This document shows, piece by piece, positions 25,101-37,350 of a stretch of DNA of 64,000 bases. The DNA lies in the NCBI GenBank assembly GCA_963682055.1, contig OY821750.1, positions 16,370,501-16,434,500 of the forward strand, read 5' to 3'. Below the pieces are notes generated by a model. It was not told the origin of the DNA, made no database searches, and saw nothing but the letters and a program-made list of their open reading frames with translations. Positions within the stretch are counted from its first letter, which is position 1. Each line of letters opens with the position of its first letter. The position numbers were made by a program, and so were the translations under genes. The stretch comes from Primula veris. Taxonomy: Eukaryota > Streptophyta > Magnoliopsida > Ericales > Primulaceae.

Positions 25101-26840
25101 TTTACCGACTTTTTTGCTTTTCAACATTTTATTTATATTTGTATGGTTTAGGGTTTTGATTTTTGGTTTTAGGGTTTTAGGTTTAGGGTTTAGGTAATGT
25201 TCTTGCATATGTAGGGAATATTCCTCATTTTTTTTCTTGGATTTATGGCCAAATAGTACACGGGTTTTACCGACTTTTTTGTTTTTCGACATTTTATTTA
25301 TATTTGTATGGTTCAGGGTTTAGGATTTTGGTTTTAGGGTTTACGGTTTTAGGTTTAGGGTTTAGGTAATGTTCCTGAATATGTAGGGAATATTCCTCAT
25401 TTTTTTTCTTTGATTTATGGCCATAGTAGACGGGTTTAACCGACTTTTTTGGTTTTCGAGATTTTATTTATATTTGTATGGTTTAGGGTTTAGGGTTTTG
25501 GTTTTAGGGCTTAGGGTTTTAGGTTTAGGGTTTAGGAAATGTTCTTCCATATGTAGGGAATATTCCTCATTTTTTTTCTTGGATTTATGGCCAATAGTAG
25601 ACGGGTTTAACCGACTTTTTTGGTTGTCGACATTTTATTTATATTTGTATGGTTTAGGGTTTAGGGTTTTGGTTTTAGGGTTTAGGGTTTCAGGTTCAGG
25701 GTTTAGGTAATGTTCTTGAATATGTAGGGAATATTCCTCATTTTTTTCTTGGATTTATGGCCAATAGTATACGGGTTTAACCGACTTTTTTGGTTTATGA
25801 AATTTTATTTATATTTGTATGGTTTAGGGTTTAGGGTTTTGGTTTTAGGGCTTATGGTTTTAGGTTTAGGGTTTAGGTAATGTTCTTCCATATTTAGGGA
25901 ATATTCCTCATTTTTTTTCTTGGATTTATGGCCAATAGTAGACGGGTTTAACCGACTTTTTTGGTTGTCGACATTTTATTTATATTTGTATGGTTTAGGG
26001 TTTAGGGTTTTGGTTTTAGGGTTTAGGGTTTTAGGTTCAGGGTTTAGGTAATGTTCTTGAATATGTAGGGAATATTCCTCATTTTTTTCTTGGATTTATG
26101 GCCAATAGTAGACGGGTTTAACCGACTTTTTTGGTTTTCGACATTTTATTTATATTTGTATGGTTTAGGGTTTAGGGTTTTGGTAGTATGGCTTAGGGTT
26201 TTAGGTTTAGGGTTTAGGTAATGTTCTTCCATATGTAGGGAATATTCCTCGTTTTTTTTCTTGGATTTATGGCCAATAGTAGACGGGTTTAACCGAGTTT
26301 TTTGTTTTCGACATTTTATTTATATTTTTATGGTTTAGGGTTTAGGGTTTTGGTTTTAGGGCTTAGGGTTTTAGGTTTAGGGTTTAGGAAATTTTCTTCC
26401 ATATGTAGGGAATATTCCTCATTTTTTTTCTTGGATTTATGGCCAATAGTAGACGGGTTTAACCGACTTTTTTGGTTGTCGATATTTTATTTATATTTGT
26501 ATGGTTTAGGGTTTAGGGTTTTGGTTTTAGGGTTTAGGGTTTCAGGTTCAGGGTTTAGGTAATGTTCTTGAATATGTAGGGAATATTCCTCATTTTTTTC
26601 TTCGATTTATGGCCAATAGTAGACGGGTTTAACCGACTTTTTTGGTTTTTGAAATTTTATTTATATTTGTATGGTTTAGGGTTTAGGGTTTTGGTTTTAG
26701 GGCTTATGGTTTTAGGTTTAGGGTTTAGGTAATGTTCTTCCATATGTAGGAAATATTCCTCATTTTTTTTTCTTGGATTTATGGCCAATAGTAGACGGGT
26801 TTAACCGACTTTTTTGGTTGTCGACATTTTATTTATATTT
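22112..26840 (+). repeat. HOR unit of 4,729 bp (28 monomers), copy 1
   Basis: First of two tandem copies. Private variants repeat exactly 4,729 bp downstream: CCATATGTTGGG near 22,855, CCAAAAAGTACACG near 23,399, AATAGTTGACGAG near 24,577, CATATTTAGGG near 25,891, and a T9 run with TAGGAAATATTCC near 26,750. The left limit is set by where the downstream copy begins to match the GAATATGCAGGG monomer. The unit contains two landmark TACATGGG monomers 1,850 bp apart. Confidence 0.92.
24298..24328 (+). other. Five clean GGG tracts, repaired heptamer register
   Basis: GGG at 24,298, 24,305, 24,312, 24,319 and 24,326 with loops TTTA, TTTT, TTTA and TTTA. The usual TTTTGG has become TTTTGGG. The same element is at 29,027-29,057 in copy 2 of the 4,729-bp unit. 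Confidence 0.72.
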
Positions 26841-29800
26841 GTATGGTTTAGGGTTTAGGGTTTTGGTTTTAGGGTTTAGGGTTTCAGGTTCAGGGTTTAG
26901 GTAATGTTCTTGAATATGCAGGGAATATTCCTCATTTTTTTCTTGGATTTATGGCCAATAGTAGACGGGTTTAACCGACTTTTTTGGTTTATGAAATTTT
27001 ATTTATATTTGTATGGTTTAGGGTTTAGGGTTTTGGTTTTAGGGCTTATGGTTTCAGGTTTAGGGTTTAGGTAATGTTCTTCCATATGTAGGGAATATTC
27101 CTCATTTTTTTTCTTGGATTTATGGCCAATAGTAGACGGGTTTAACCGACTTTTTTGGTTGTCGACATTTTATTTATATTTGTATGGTTTAGGGTTTAGG
27201 GTTTTGGTTTTAGGGTTTAGGGTTTAGGTAATGTTCTTGAATATGTAGGGAATATTCCTCATTTTTTTCTTGGATTTATGGCCAATAGTAGACGGGTTTA
27301 ACCGACTTTTTTGGTTTTCGACATTTTATTTATATTTGTATGGTTTAGGGTTTAGGGTTTTGGTAGTATGGCTTAGGGTTTTAGGTTTAGGGTTTAGGTA
27401 ATGTTCTTCCATATGTAGGGAATATTCCTCGTTTTTTTTCTTTGATTTATGGCCATTAGGAGACGGGTTTAACCGACTTTTTTGTTTTCGACATTTTATT
27501 TATATTTTTATGGTTTAGGGTTTAGGGTTTTGGTTTTAGGGCTTAGGGTTTTAGGTTTAGGGTTTAGGAAATGTTCTTCCATATGTTGGGAATATTCCTC
27601 ATTTTTTTTCTTGGATTTATGGCCAATAGTAGACGGGTTTAACCGACTTTTTTGGTTGTCGACATTTTATTTATATTTGTATGGTTTAGGGTTTAGGGTT
27701 TTGGTTTTAGGGTTTAGGGTTTCAGGTTCAGGGTTTAGGTAATGTTCTTGAATATGTAGGGAATATTCCTCATTTTTTTCTTCGATTTATGGCCAATAGT
27801 AGACGGGTTTAACCGACTTTTTTGGTTTTTGACATTTTATTTATATTTGTATGGTTTAGGGTTTAGGGTTTTGGTTTTAGGGCTTAGGGTTTTACGTTTA
27901 GTGTTTAGGTAATGTTCTTGAATATGTAGGGAATATTCCTCATTTTTTTTCTTGGATTTATGGCCAATAGTACATGGGTTTTACCGACTTTTTTGCTTTT
28001 CAACATTTTATTTATATTTGTATGGTTTAGGGTTTTGGTTTTTGGTTTTAGGGTTTTAGGTTTAGGGTTTAGGTAATGTTCTTGCATATGTAGGGAATAT
28101 TCCTCATTTTTTTTCTTGGATTTATGGCCAAAAAGTACACGGGTTTTACCGACTTTTTTGTTTTTCGACATTTTATTTATATTTGTATGGTTCAGGGTTT
28201 AGGATTTTGGTTTTAGGGTTTACGGTTTTAGGTAATGTTCCTGAATATGTAGGGAATATTCCTCATTTTTTTTCTTGGATTTATGGCCATAGTAGACGGG
28301 TTTAACCGACTTTTTTGGTTTTCGAGATTTTATTTATATTTGTATGGTTTAGGGTTTAGGGTTTTGGTTTTAGGGCTTAGGGTTTTAGGTTTAGGGTTTA
28401 GGAAATGTTCTTCCATATGTAGGGAATATTCCTCATTTTTTTTCTTGGATTTATGGCCAATAGTAGACGGGTTTAACCGACTTTTTTGGTTGTCGATATT
28501 TTATTTATATTTGTATGGTTTAGGGTTTAGGGTTTTGGTTTTAGGGTTTAGGGTTTCAGGTTCAGGGTTTAGGTAATGTTCTTGAATATGTAGGGAATAT
28601 TCCTCATTTTTTTCTTCGATTTATGGCCAATAGTAGACGGGTTTAACCGACTTTTTTGGTTTTTGAAATTTTATTTATATTTGTATGGTTTAGGGTTTAG
28701 GGTTTTGGTTTTAGGGCTTATGGTTTTAGGTTTAGGGTTTAGGTAATGTTCTTCCATATGTAGGGAATATTCCTCATTTTTTTTCTTGGATTTATGGCCA
28801 ATAGTAGACGGGTTTAACCGACTTTTTTGGTTGTCGACATTTTATTTATATTTGTATGGCTTAGGGTTTTGGTTTTAGGGTTTAGGGTTTTAGGTTCAGG
28901 GTTTAGGTAATGTTCTTGAATATGTAGGGAATATTCCTCATTTTTTTCTTGGATTTATGGCCAATAGTAGACGGGTTTAACCGACTTTTTTGGTTGTCGA
29001 CATTTTATTTATATTTGTATGGTTTAGGGTTTAGGGTTTTGGGTTTAGGGTTTAGGGTTTCAGGTTTAGGGTTTAGGTAATGGTCTTGAATATGTAGGGA
29101 ATATTCCTCATTTTTTTCTTTGATTTATGGCCAATACTAGACGGGTTTAACCGACTTTTTTGGTTTTTGACATTTTATTTATATTTGTATGGTTTAGGGT
29201 TTAGGGTTTTGGTTTTAGGGCTTAGGGTTTTAGGTTTAGGGTTTAGGTAATGTTCTTCCATATGTAGGGAATATTCCTCATTTTTTTTCTTGGATTTATG
29301 GCCAATAGTTGACGAGTTTAACCGACTTTTTTGGTTGTCGACATTTTATTTATATTTGTATGGTTTAGGGTTTAGGGTTTTGGTTTTAGGGTTTAGGGTT
29401 TTAGGTTTAGGGTTTAGGTAATGTTCTTGAATATGTAGGGAATATTCCTCATTTTTTTCTTGGATTTATGGCCAATAGTAGACGGGTTTAACCGACTTTT
29501 TTGGTTTTCGACATTTTATTTATATTTGTATGGTTTAGGGTTTAGGTTTTTGGTTTTAGGGCTTAGGGTTTTAGGTTTAGTGTTTAGGTAATGTTCTTCC
29601 ATATGTAGGGAATATTCCTCATTTTTTTTCTTGGATATATGGCCAATAGTAGACGGGTTTAACCGACTTTTTTGGTTGTCGACATTTTATTTATATTTAT
29701 ATGGTTTAAGGTTTAGGGTTTTGGTTTTAGGGTTTAGGATTTTAGATTTAGGGTTTAGGTAATGTTCTTGAATATGTAGGGAATATTCCTCATTTTTTTT

Positions 29801-31570
29801 CTTGGATTTATGGCCAATAGTACATGGGTTTTACCGACTTTTTTGCTTTTCAACATTTTATTTATATTTGTATGGTTTAGGGTTTTGATTTTTGGTTTTA
29901 GGGTTTTAGGTTTAGGGTTTAGGTAATGTTCTTGCATATGTAGGGAATATTCCTCATTTTTTTTCTTGGATTTATGGCCAAATAGTACACGGGTTTTACC
30001 GACTTTTTTGTTTTTCGACATTTTATTTATATTTGTATGGTTCAGGGTTTAGGATTTTGGTTTTAGGGTTTACGGTTTTAGGTTTAGGGTTTAGGTAATG
30101 TTCCTGAATATGTAGGGAATATTCCTCATTTTTTTTCTTTGATTTATGGCCATAGTAGACGGGTTTAACCGACTTTTTTGGTTTTCGAGATTTTATTTAT
30201 ATTTGTATGGTTTAGGGTTTAGGGTTTTGGTTTTAGGGCTTAGGGTTTTAGGTTTAGGGTTTAGGAAATGTTCTTCCATATGTAGGGAATATTCCTCATT
30301 TTTTTTCTTGGATTTATGGCCAATAGTAGACGGGTTTAACCGACTTTTTTGGTTGTCGACATTTTATTTATATTTGTATGGTTTAGGGTTTAGGGTTTTG
30401 GTTTTAGGGTTTAGGGTTTCAGGTTCAGGGTTTAGGTAATGTTCTTGAATATGTAGGGAATATTCCTCATTTTTTTCTTGGATTTATGGCCAATAGTAGA
30501 CGGGTTTAACCGACTTTTTTGGTTTATGAAATTTTATTTATATTTGTATGGTTTAGGGTTTAGGGTTTTGGTTTTAGGGCTTATGGTTTTAGGTTTAGGG
30601 TTTAGGTAATGTTCTTCCATATTTAGGGAATATTCCTCATTTTTTTTCTTGGATTTATGGCCAATAGTAGACGGGTTTAACCGACTTTTTTGGTTGTCGA
30701 CATTTTATTTATATTTGTATGGTTTAGGGTTTAGGGTTTTGGTTTTAGGGTTTAGGGTTTTAGGTTCAGGGTTTAGGTAATGTTCTTGAATATGTAGGGA
30801 ATATTCCTCATTTTTTTCTTGGATTTATGGCCAATAGTAGACGGGTTTAACCGACTTTTTTGGTTTTCGACATTTTATTTATATTTGTATGGTTTAGGGT
30901 TTAGGGTTTTGGTAGTATGGCTTAGGGTTTTAGGTTTAGGGTTTAGGTAATGTTCTTCCATATGTAGGGAATATTCCTCGTTTTTTTTCTTGGATTTATG
31001 GCCAATAGTAGACGGGTTTAACCGAGTTTTTTGTTTTCGACATTTTATTTATATTTTTATGGTTTAGGGTTTAGGGTTTTGGTTTTAGGGCTTAGGGTTT
31101 TAGGTTTAGGGTTTAGGAAATGTTCTTCCATATGTAGGGAATATTCCTCATTTTTTTTCTTGGATTTATGGCCAATAGTAGACGGGTTTAACCGACTTTT
31201 TTGGTTGTCGATATTTTATTTATATTTGTATGGTTTAGGGTTTAGGGTTTTGGTTTTAGGGTTTAGGGTTTCAGGTTCAGGGTTTAGGTAATGTTCTTGA
31301 ATATGTAGGGAATATTCCTCATTTTTTTCTTCGATTTATGGCCAATAGTAGACGGGTTTAACCGACTTTTTTGGTTTTTGAAATTTTATTTATATTTGTA
31401 TGGTTTAGGGTTTAGGGTTTTGGTTTTAGGGCTTATGGTTTTAGGTTTAGGGTTTAGGTAATGTTCTTCCATATGTAGGAAATATTCCTCATTTTTTTTT
31501 CTTGGATTTATGGCCAATAGTAGACGGGTTTAACCGACTTTTTTGGTTGTCGACATTTTATTTATATTTG
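26841..31570 (+). repeat. HOR unit of 4,729 bp (28 monomers), copy 2
   Basis: Near-identical tandem copy. The differences I noticed are single bases: GTTTAGGG to GCTTAGGG near 28,860, ATATGGTC to ATATGGCC near 29,642, GTATACGGG to GTAGACGGG near 30,499, and AATTTTCTTCC to AATGTTCTTCC near 31,121. The match breaks near 31,570, where the block loses a heptamer and continues into a different monomer order. Confidence 0.92.
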
Positions 31571-32320
31571 TATGGTTTAGGGTTTTGGTTTTAGGGTTTA
31601 GGGTTTTAGGTTTAGGGTTTAGGTAATGTTCTTCCATATGTAGGGAATATTCCTCATTTTTTTCTTGGATTTATGGCCAATAGTAGACGGGTTTAACCGA
31701 CTTTTTTGGTTTTCGACATTTTATTTATATTTGTATGGTTTAGGGTTTAGGGTTTTGGTTTTATGGCTTAGGGTTTTAGGTTTAGGGTTTAGGTAATGTT
31801 CTTCCATATGTAGGGAATATTCCTCGTTTTTTTTCTTGGATTTATGGCCAATAGTAGACGGGTTTAACCGACTTTTTTGTTTTCGATATTTTATTTATAT
31901 TTTTATGGTTTAGGGTTTAGGGTTTTGGTTTTAGGGCTTAGGGTTTTAGGTTTAGGGTTTAGGAAATGTTCTTCCATATGTAGGGAATATTCCTCATTTT
32001 TTTTCTTGGATTTATGGCCAATAGTAGACGGGTTTAACCGACTTTTTTGGTTGTCGACATTTTATTTATATTTGTATGGTTTAGGGTTTAGGGTTTTGGT
32101 TTTAGGGTTTATGGTTTTAGGTTCAGGGTTTAGGTAATGTTCTTGAATATGTAGGGAATATTCCTCATTTTTTTCTTGGATTTATGGCCAATAGTAGACG
32201 GGTTTAACCGACTTTTTTGGTTGTCGACATTTTATTTATATTTGTATGGTTTAGGGTTTAGGGTTTTGGGTTTAGGGTTTAGGGTTTCAGGTTTAGGGTT
32301 TAGGTAATGGTCTTGAATAT
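31570..32320 (+). repeat. Composite linker between the 4,729-bp and 1,019-bp HORs
   Basis: About four to five monomers in an order not repeated next to it. It includes a CCTCGTTTT/TTTGTTTTCGATATT monomer near 31,830-31,900 and a block with five clean GGG tracts at 32,254-32,284. No gene or unique sequence. Confidence 0.7.
32254..32284 (+). other. Five clean GGG tracts
   Basis: Same repaired pattern as at 24,298, here in the linker before the 1,019-bp HOR: GGG at 32,254, 32,261, 32,268, 32,275 and 32,282. Confidence 0.7.
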
Positions 32321-35300
32321 GTAGGGAATATTCCTCATTTTTTTCTTGGATTTATGGCCAATAGTAGACGGGTTTAACCGACTTTTTTGGTTTTCGACAT
32401 TTTATTTATATTTGTATGGTTTAGGGTTTAGGGTTTAGGGTTTTGGTTTTATGGCTTAGGGTTTTAGGTTTAGGGTTTAGGTAATGTTCTTCCATATGTA
32501 GGGAATATTCCTCATTTTTTTTCTTGGATTTATGGCCAATAGTAGACGGGTTTAACCGACTTTTTTGGTTGTCGACATTTTATTTATATTTATATGGTTT
32601 AAGGTTTAGGGTTTTGGTTTTAGGGTATAGGATTTTAGGTTTAGGGTTTAGGTAATGTTCTTGAATATGTAGGGAATATTCCTCATTTTTTTTCTTGGAT
32701 TTATGGCCAATAGTATATGGGTTTTACCCACTTTTTTGCTTTTCAACATTTTATTTATATTTGTATGGTTTAGGGTTTTGGTTTTTGGTTTTAGGGTTTT
32801 AGGTTTAGGGTTTAGGTAATGTTCTTGCATATGTAGGGAATATTCCTCATTTTTTTTCTTGGATTTATGGCCAAATAGTACACGGGTTTTACCGACTTTT
32901 TTGTTTTTCGACATTTTATTTATATTTGTATGGTTCAGGGTTTAGGATTTTGGTTTTAGGGTTTACGGTTTTAGGTTTAGGGTTTAGGTAATGTTCCTGA
33001 ATATGTAGGGAATATTCCTCATTTTTTTTCTTGGATTTATGGCCATAGTAGACGGGTTTAACCGACTTTTTTGGTTTTCGAGATTTTATTTATATTTGTA
33101 TGGTTTAGGGTTTAGGGTTTTGGTTTTAGGGCTTAGGGTTTTAGGTTTAGGGTTTAGGAAATGTTCTTCCATATGTAGGGAATATTCCTCATTTTTTTTC
33201 TTGGATTTATGGCCAATAGTAGACGGGTTTAACCGACTTTTTTGGTTGTCGACATTTTATTTATATTTGTATGGTTTAGGGTTTAGGGTTTTGGTTTTAG
33301 GGTTTAGGGTTTTAGGTTCAGGGTTTAGGTAATGTTCTTGAATATGTAGGGAATATTCCTCATTTTTTTCTTGGATTTATGGCCAATAGTAGACGGGTTT
33401 AACCGACTTTTTTGGTTTTCGACATTTTATTTATATTTGTATGGTTTAGGGTTTAGGGTTTTGGTTTTATGGCTTAGGGTTTTAGGTTTAGGGTTTAGGT
33501 AATGTTCTTCCATATGTAGGGAATATTCCTCATTTTTTTTCTTGGATTTATGGCCAATAGTAGACGGGTTTAACCGACTTTTTTGGTTGTCGAAATTTTA
33601 TTTATATTTATATGGTTTAAGGTTTAGGGTTTTGGTTTTAGGGTTTAGGATTTTAGGTTTAGGGTTTAGGTAATGTTCTTGAATATGTAGGGAATATTAC
33701 TCATTTTTTTTCTTGGATTTATGGCCAATAGTATATGGGTTTTACCCACTTTTTTGCTTTTCAACATTTTATTTATATTTGTATGGTTTAGGGTTTTGGT
33801 TTTTGGTTTTAGGGTTTTAGGTTTAGGGTTTAGGTAATTTTCTTGCATATGTAGGGAATATTCCTCATTTTTTTTCTTGGATTTATGGCCAAATAGTACA
33901 CGGGTTTTACCGACTTTTTTGTTTTTCGACATTTTATTTATATTTGTATGGTTCAGGGTTTAGGATTTTGGTTTTAGGGTTTACGGTTTTAGGTTTAGGG
34001 TTTAGGTAATGTTCCTGAATATGTAGGGAATATTCCTCATTTTTTTACTTGGATTTATGGCCATAGTAGACGGGTTTAACCGACTTTTTTGGTTTTCAAG
34101 ATTTTATTTATATTTGTATGGTTTAGGGTTTAGGGTTTTGGTTTTAGGGCTTAGGGTTTTAGGTTTAGGGTTTAGGAAATGTTCTTCCATATGTAGGGAA
34201 TATTCCTCATTTTTTTTCTTGGATTTATGGCCAATAGTAGACGGGTTTAACCGACTTTTTTGGTTGTCGACATTTTATTTATATTTGTATGGTTTAGGGT
34301 TTAGGGTTTTGGTTTTAGGGTTTAGGGTTTCAGGTTCAGGGTTTAGGTAATGTTCTTGAATATGTAGGGAATATTCCTCATTTTTTTCTTGGATTTATGG
34401 CCAATAGTAGACGGATTTAACCGACTTTTTTGGTTTTCGACATTTTATTTATATTTGTATGGTTTAGGGTTTAGGGTTTTGGTTTTATGGCTTAGGGTTT
34501 TAGGTTTAGGGTTTAGGTAATGTTCTTCCATATGTAGGGAATATTCCTCATTTTTTTTTCTTGGATTTATGGCCAATAGTAGACGGGTTTAACCGACTTT
34601 TTTGGTTGTCGACATTTTATTTATATTTATATGGTTTAAGGTTTAGGGTTTTGGTTTTAGGGTTTAGGATTTTAGGTTTAGGGTTTAGGTAATGTTCTTG
34701 AATATGTAGGGAATATTCCTCATTTTTTTTCTTGGATTTATGGCCAATAGTATATGGGTTTTACCCACTTTTTTGCTTTTCAACATTTTATTTATATTTG
34801 TATGGTTTAGGGTTTTGGTTTTTGGTTTTAGGGTTTTAGGTTTAGGGTTTAGGTAATTTTCTTGCATATGTAGGGAATATTCCTCATTTTTTTTCTTGGA
34901 TTTATGGCCAATAGTATATGGGTTTTACCCACTTTTTTGTTTTTCGACATTTTATTTATATTTGTATGGTTCAGGGTTTAGGATTTTGGTTTTAGGGTTT
35001 ACGGTTTTAGGTTTAGGGTTTAGGTAATGTTCCTGAATATATAGGGAATATTCCTCATTTTTTTTCTTGGATTTATGGCCATAGTAGACGGGTTTAACCG
35101 ACTTTTTTGGTTTTCAAGATTTTATTTATATTTGTATGGTTTAGGGTTTAGGGTTTTGGTTTTAGGGCTTAGGGTTTTAGGTTTAGGGTTTAGGAAATGT
35201 TCTTCCATATGTAGGGAATATTCCTCATTTTTTTTCTTGGATTTATGGCCAATAGTAGACGGGTTTAACCGACTTTTTTGGTTGTCGACATTTTATTTAT

Positions 35301-36390
35301 ATTTGTATGGTTTAGGGTTTAGGGTTTAGGGTTTTGGTTTTAGGGTTTAGGGTTTCAGGTTCAGGGTTTAGGTAATGTTCTTGAATATGTAGGGAATATT
35401 CCTCATTTTTTTCTTGGATTTATGGCCAATAGTAGACGGATTTAACCGACTTTTTTGGTTTTCGACATTTTATTTATATTTGTATGGTTTAGGGTTTAGG
35501 GTTTTGGTTTTATGGCTTAGGGTTTTAGGTTTAGGGTTTAGGTAATGTTCTTCCATATGTAGGGAATATTCCTCATTTTTTTTTCTTGGATTTATGGCCA
35601 ATAGTAGACGGGTTTAACCGACTTTTTTGGTTGTCGACATTTTATTTATATTTATATGGTTTAAGGTTTAGGGTTTTGGTTTTAGGGTTTAGGATTTTAG
35701 GTTTAGGGTTTAGGTAATGTTCCTGAATATGTAGGGAATATTCCTCATTTTTTTTCTTGGATTTATGGCCAATAGTATATGGGTTTTACCCACTTTTTTG
35801 CTTTTCAACATTTTATTTATATTTGTATGGTTTAGGGTTTTGGTTTTTGGTTTTAGGGTTTTAGGTTTAGGGTTTAGGTAATTTTCTTGCATATGTAGGG
35901 AATATTCCTCATTTTTTTTCTTGGATTTATGGCCAATAGTATATGGGTTTTACCCACTTTTTTGTTTTTCGACATTTTATTTATATTTGTATGGTTCAGG
36001 GTTTAGGATTTTGGTTTTAGGGTTTACAGTTTTAGGTTTAGGGTTTAGGTAATGTTCCTGAATATATAGGGAATATTCCTCATTTTTTTTCTTGGATTTA
36101 TGGCCATAGTAGACGGGTTTAACCGACTTTTTTGGTTTTCAAGATTTTATTTATTTTTGTATGGTTTAGGGTTTAGGGTTTTGGTTTTAGGGCTTAGGGT
36201 TTTAGGTTTAGGGTTTAGGAAATGTTCTTCCATATGTAGGGAATATTCCTCATTTTTTTTCTTAGATTTATGGCCAATAGTAGACGGGTTTAACCGACTT
36301 TTTTGGTTGTCGACATTTTATTTATATTTGTATGGTTTAGGGTTTAGGGTTTTGGTTTTAGGGTTTAGGGTTTTAGGTTTAGGGTTTAGG
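32320..36390 (+). repeat. HOR block, ~1,019-bp period (6 monomers), 4 copies
   Basis: The TATATGGGTTTTACCCAC landmark recurs at 32,718, 33,736, 34,755 and 35,780 (spacings 1,018, 1,019, 1,025). The 1,025-bp step carries one extra heptamer near 35,322. All units share GTTTAAGGTTTAGGG and GGATTTTAGG variants. Copies 3 and 4 differ from copies 1 and 2 by a short patch in the TTGCAT monomer (34,905-34,931 and 35,930-35,956) and by TTTTCAAGATT in place of TTTTCGAGATT (this last change is already in copy 2). Confidence 0.9.
32718..32730. other. 13-nt inverted repeat TGGGTTTTACCCA
   Basis: Perfect 5-bp arms (TGGGT and ACCCA) around TTT. The usual monomer has only GGTT-T-AACC here, and the parent landmark form has GGT-TTT-ACC with a G/G mismatch outside it. 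One change, ACCGAC to ACCCAC, extends the arms. The element is repeated at 33,736, 34,755, 34,919, 35,780 and 35,944. Whether it forms a hairpin or binds a protein is unknown. Confidence 0.6.
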
Positions 36391-37350
36391 TAATGTTCCT
36401 GAATTTGTAGGGAATATTCCTCATTTTTTTTCTTGGATTTATGGCCATAGTAGACGGGTTTAACCGACTTTTTTGGTTTCTGAGATTTTATTTATATTTG
36501 TATGATTTAAGGTTTAGGGTTTTGGTTTTAGGGCTTAGGGTTTTAGGTTTAGGGTTTGGGAAATGTTCTTCCATATGTAGGGAATATTCCTCATTTTTTT
36601 TCTTGGATTTATGGCCAATAGTAGACGGGTTTAACCGACTTTTTTGGTTGTCGACATTTTATTTATATTTGTATGGTTTAGGGTTTAGGGTTTTGGTTTT
36701 AGGGTTTAGGGTTTAGGGTTTTAGGTTCAGGGTTTAGGTAATGTTCTTGAATATGTAGGGAATATTCCTCATTTTTTTCTTGGATTTATGGCCAATAGTA
36801 GACGGGTTTAACCGACTTTTTTGGTTGTCGACATTTTATTTATATTTGTATGGTTTAGGGTTTAGGGTTTTGGTTTTATGGCTTAGGGTTTTAGGTTTAG
36901 GGTTTAGGTAATGTTCTTCCATATGTAGGGAATATTCCTCGTTTTTTTTCTTGGATTTATGGCCAATAGTAGACGGGTTTAACCGACTTTTTTGTTTTCG
37001 ACATTTTATTTATATTTTTATGGTTTAGGGTTTAGGGTTTTGGTTTTAGGGCTTAGGGTTTTAGGTTCAGGGTTTAGGTAATGTTCTTGAATATGTAGGG
37101 AATATTCCTCATTTTTTTTCTTGGATTTATGGCTAATAGTAGACGGGTTTTACCGAATTTTTTGGTTGTCGACATTTTATTTATATTTATATGGTTTAAG
37201 GTTTAGGGTTTTGGTTATAGGGTTTAGGATTTTAGGTTTAGGGTTTAGGTAATGTTCCTGAATATGTAGGGAATATTCCTCATTTTTTTTCTTGGATTTA
37301 TGGCTATAGTAGACGGGTTTAACCGACTTTTTTGGTTTTCGAGATTTTAT
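36390..37350 (+). repeat. Composite junction between left and right HOR families
   Basis: About five to six monomers bridging the part of the array that carries TACATGGG or TATATGGG landmarks and the part that lacks them. It holds unusual copies: TTCCTGAATTTGTAG near 36,407, GTATGATTTAAGG near 36,501, and GGCTAATAGTAGACGGGTTTTACCGAATTTTTTGG near 37,130. The last segment has a second copy at 45,877, shifted 8,747 bp. No gene is present. Confidence 0.72.
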
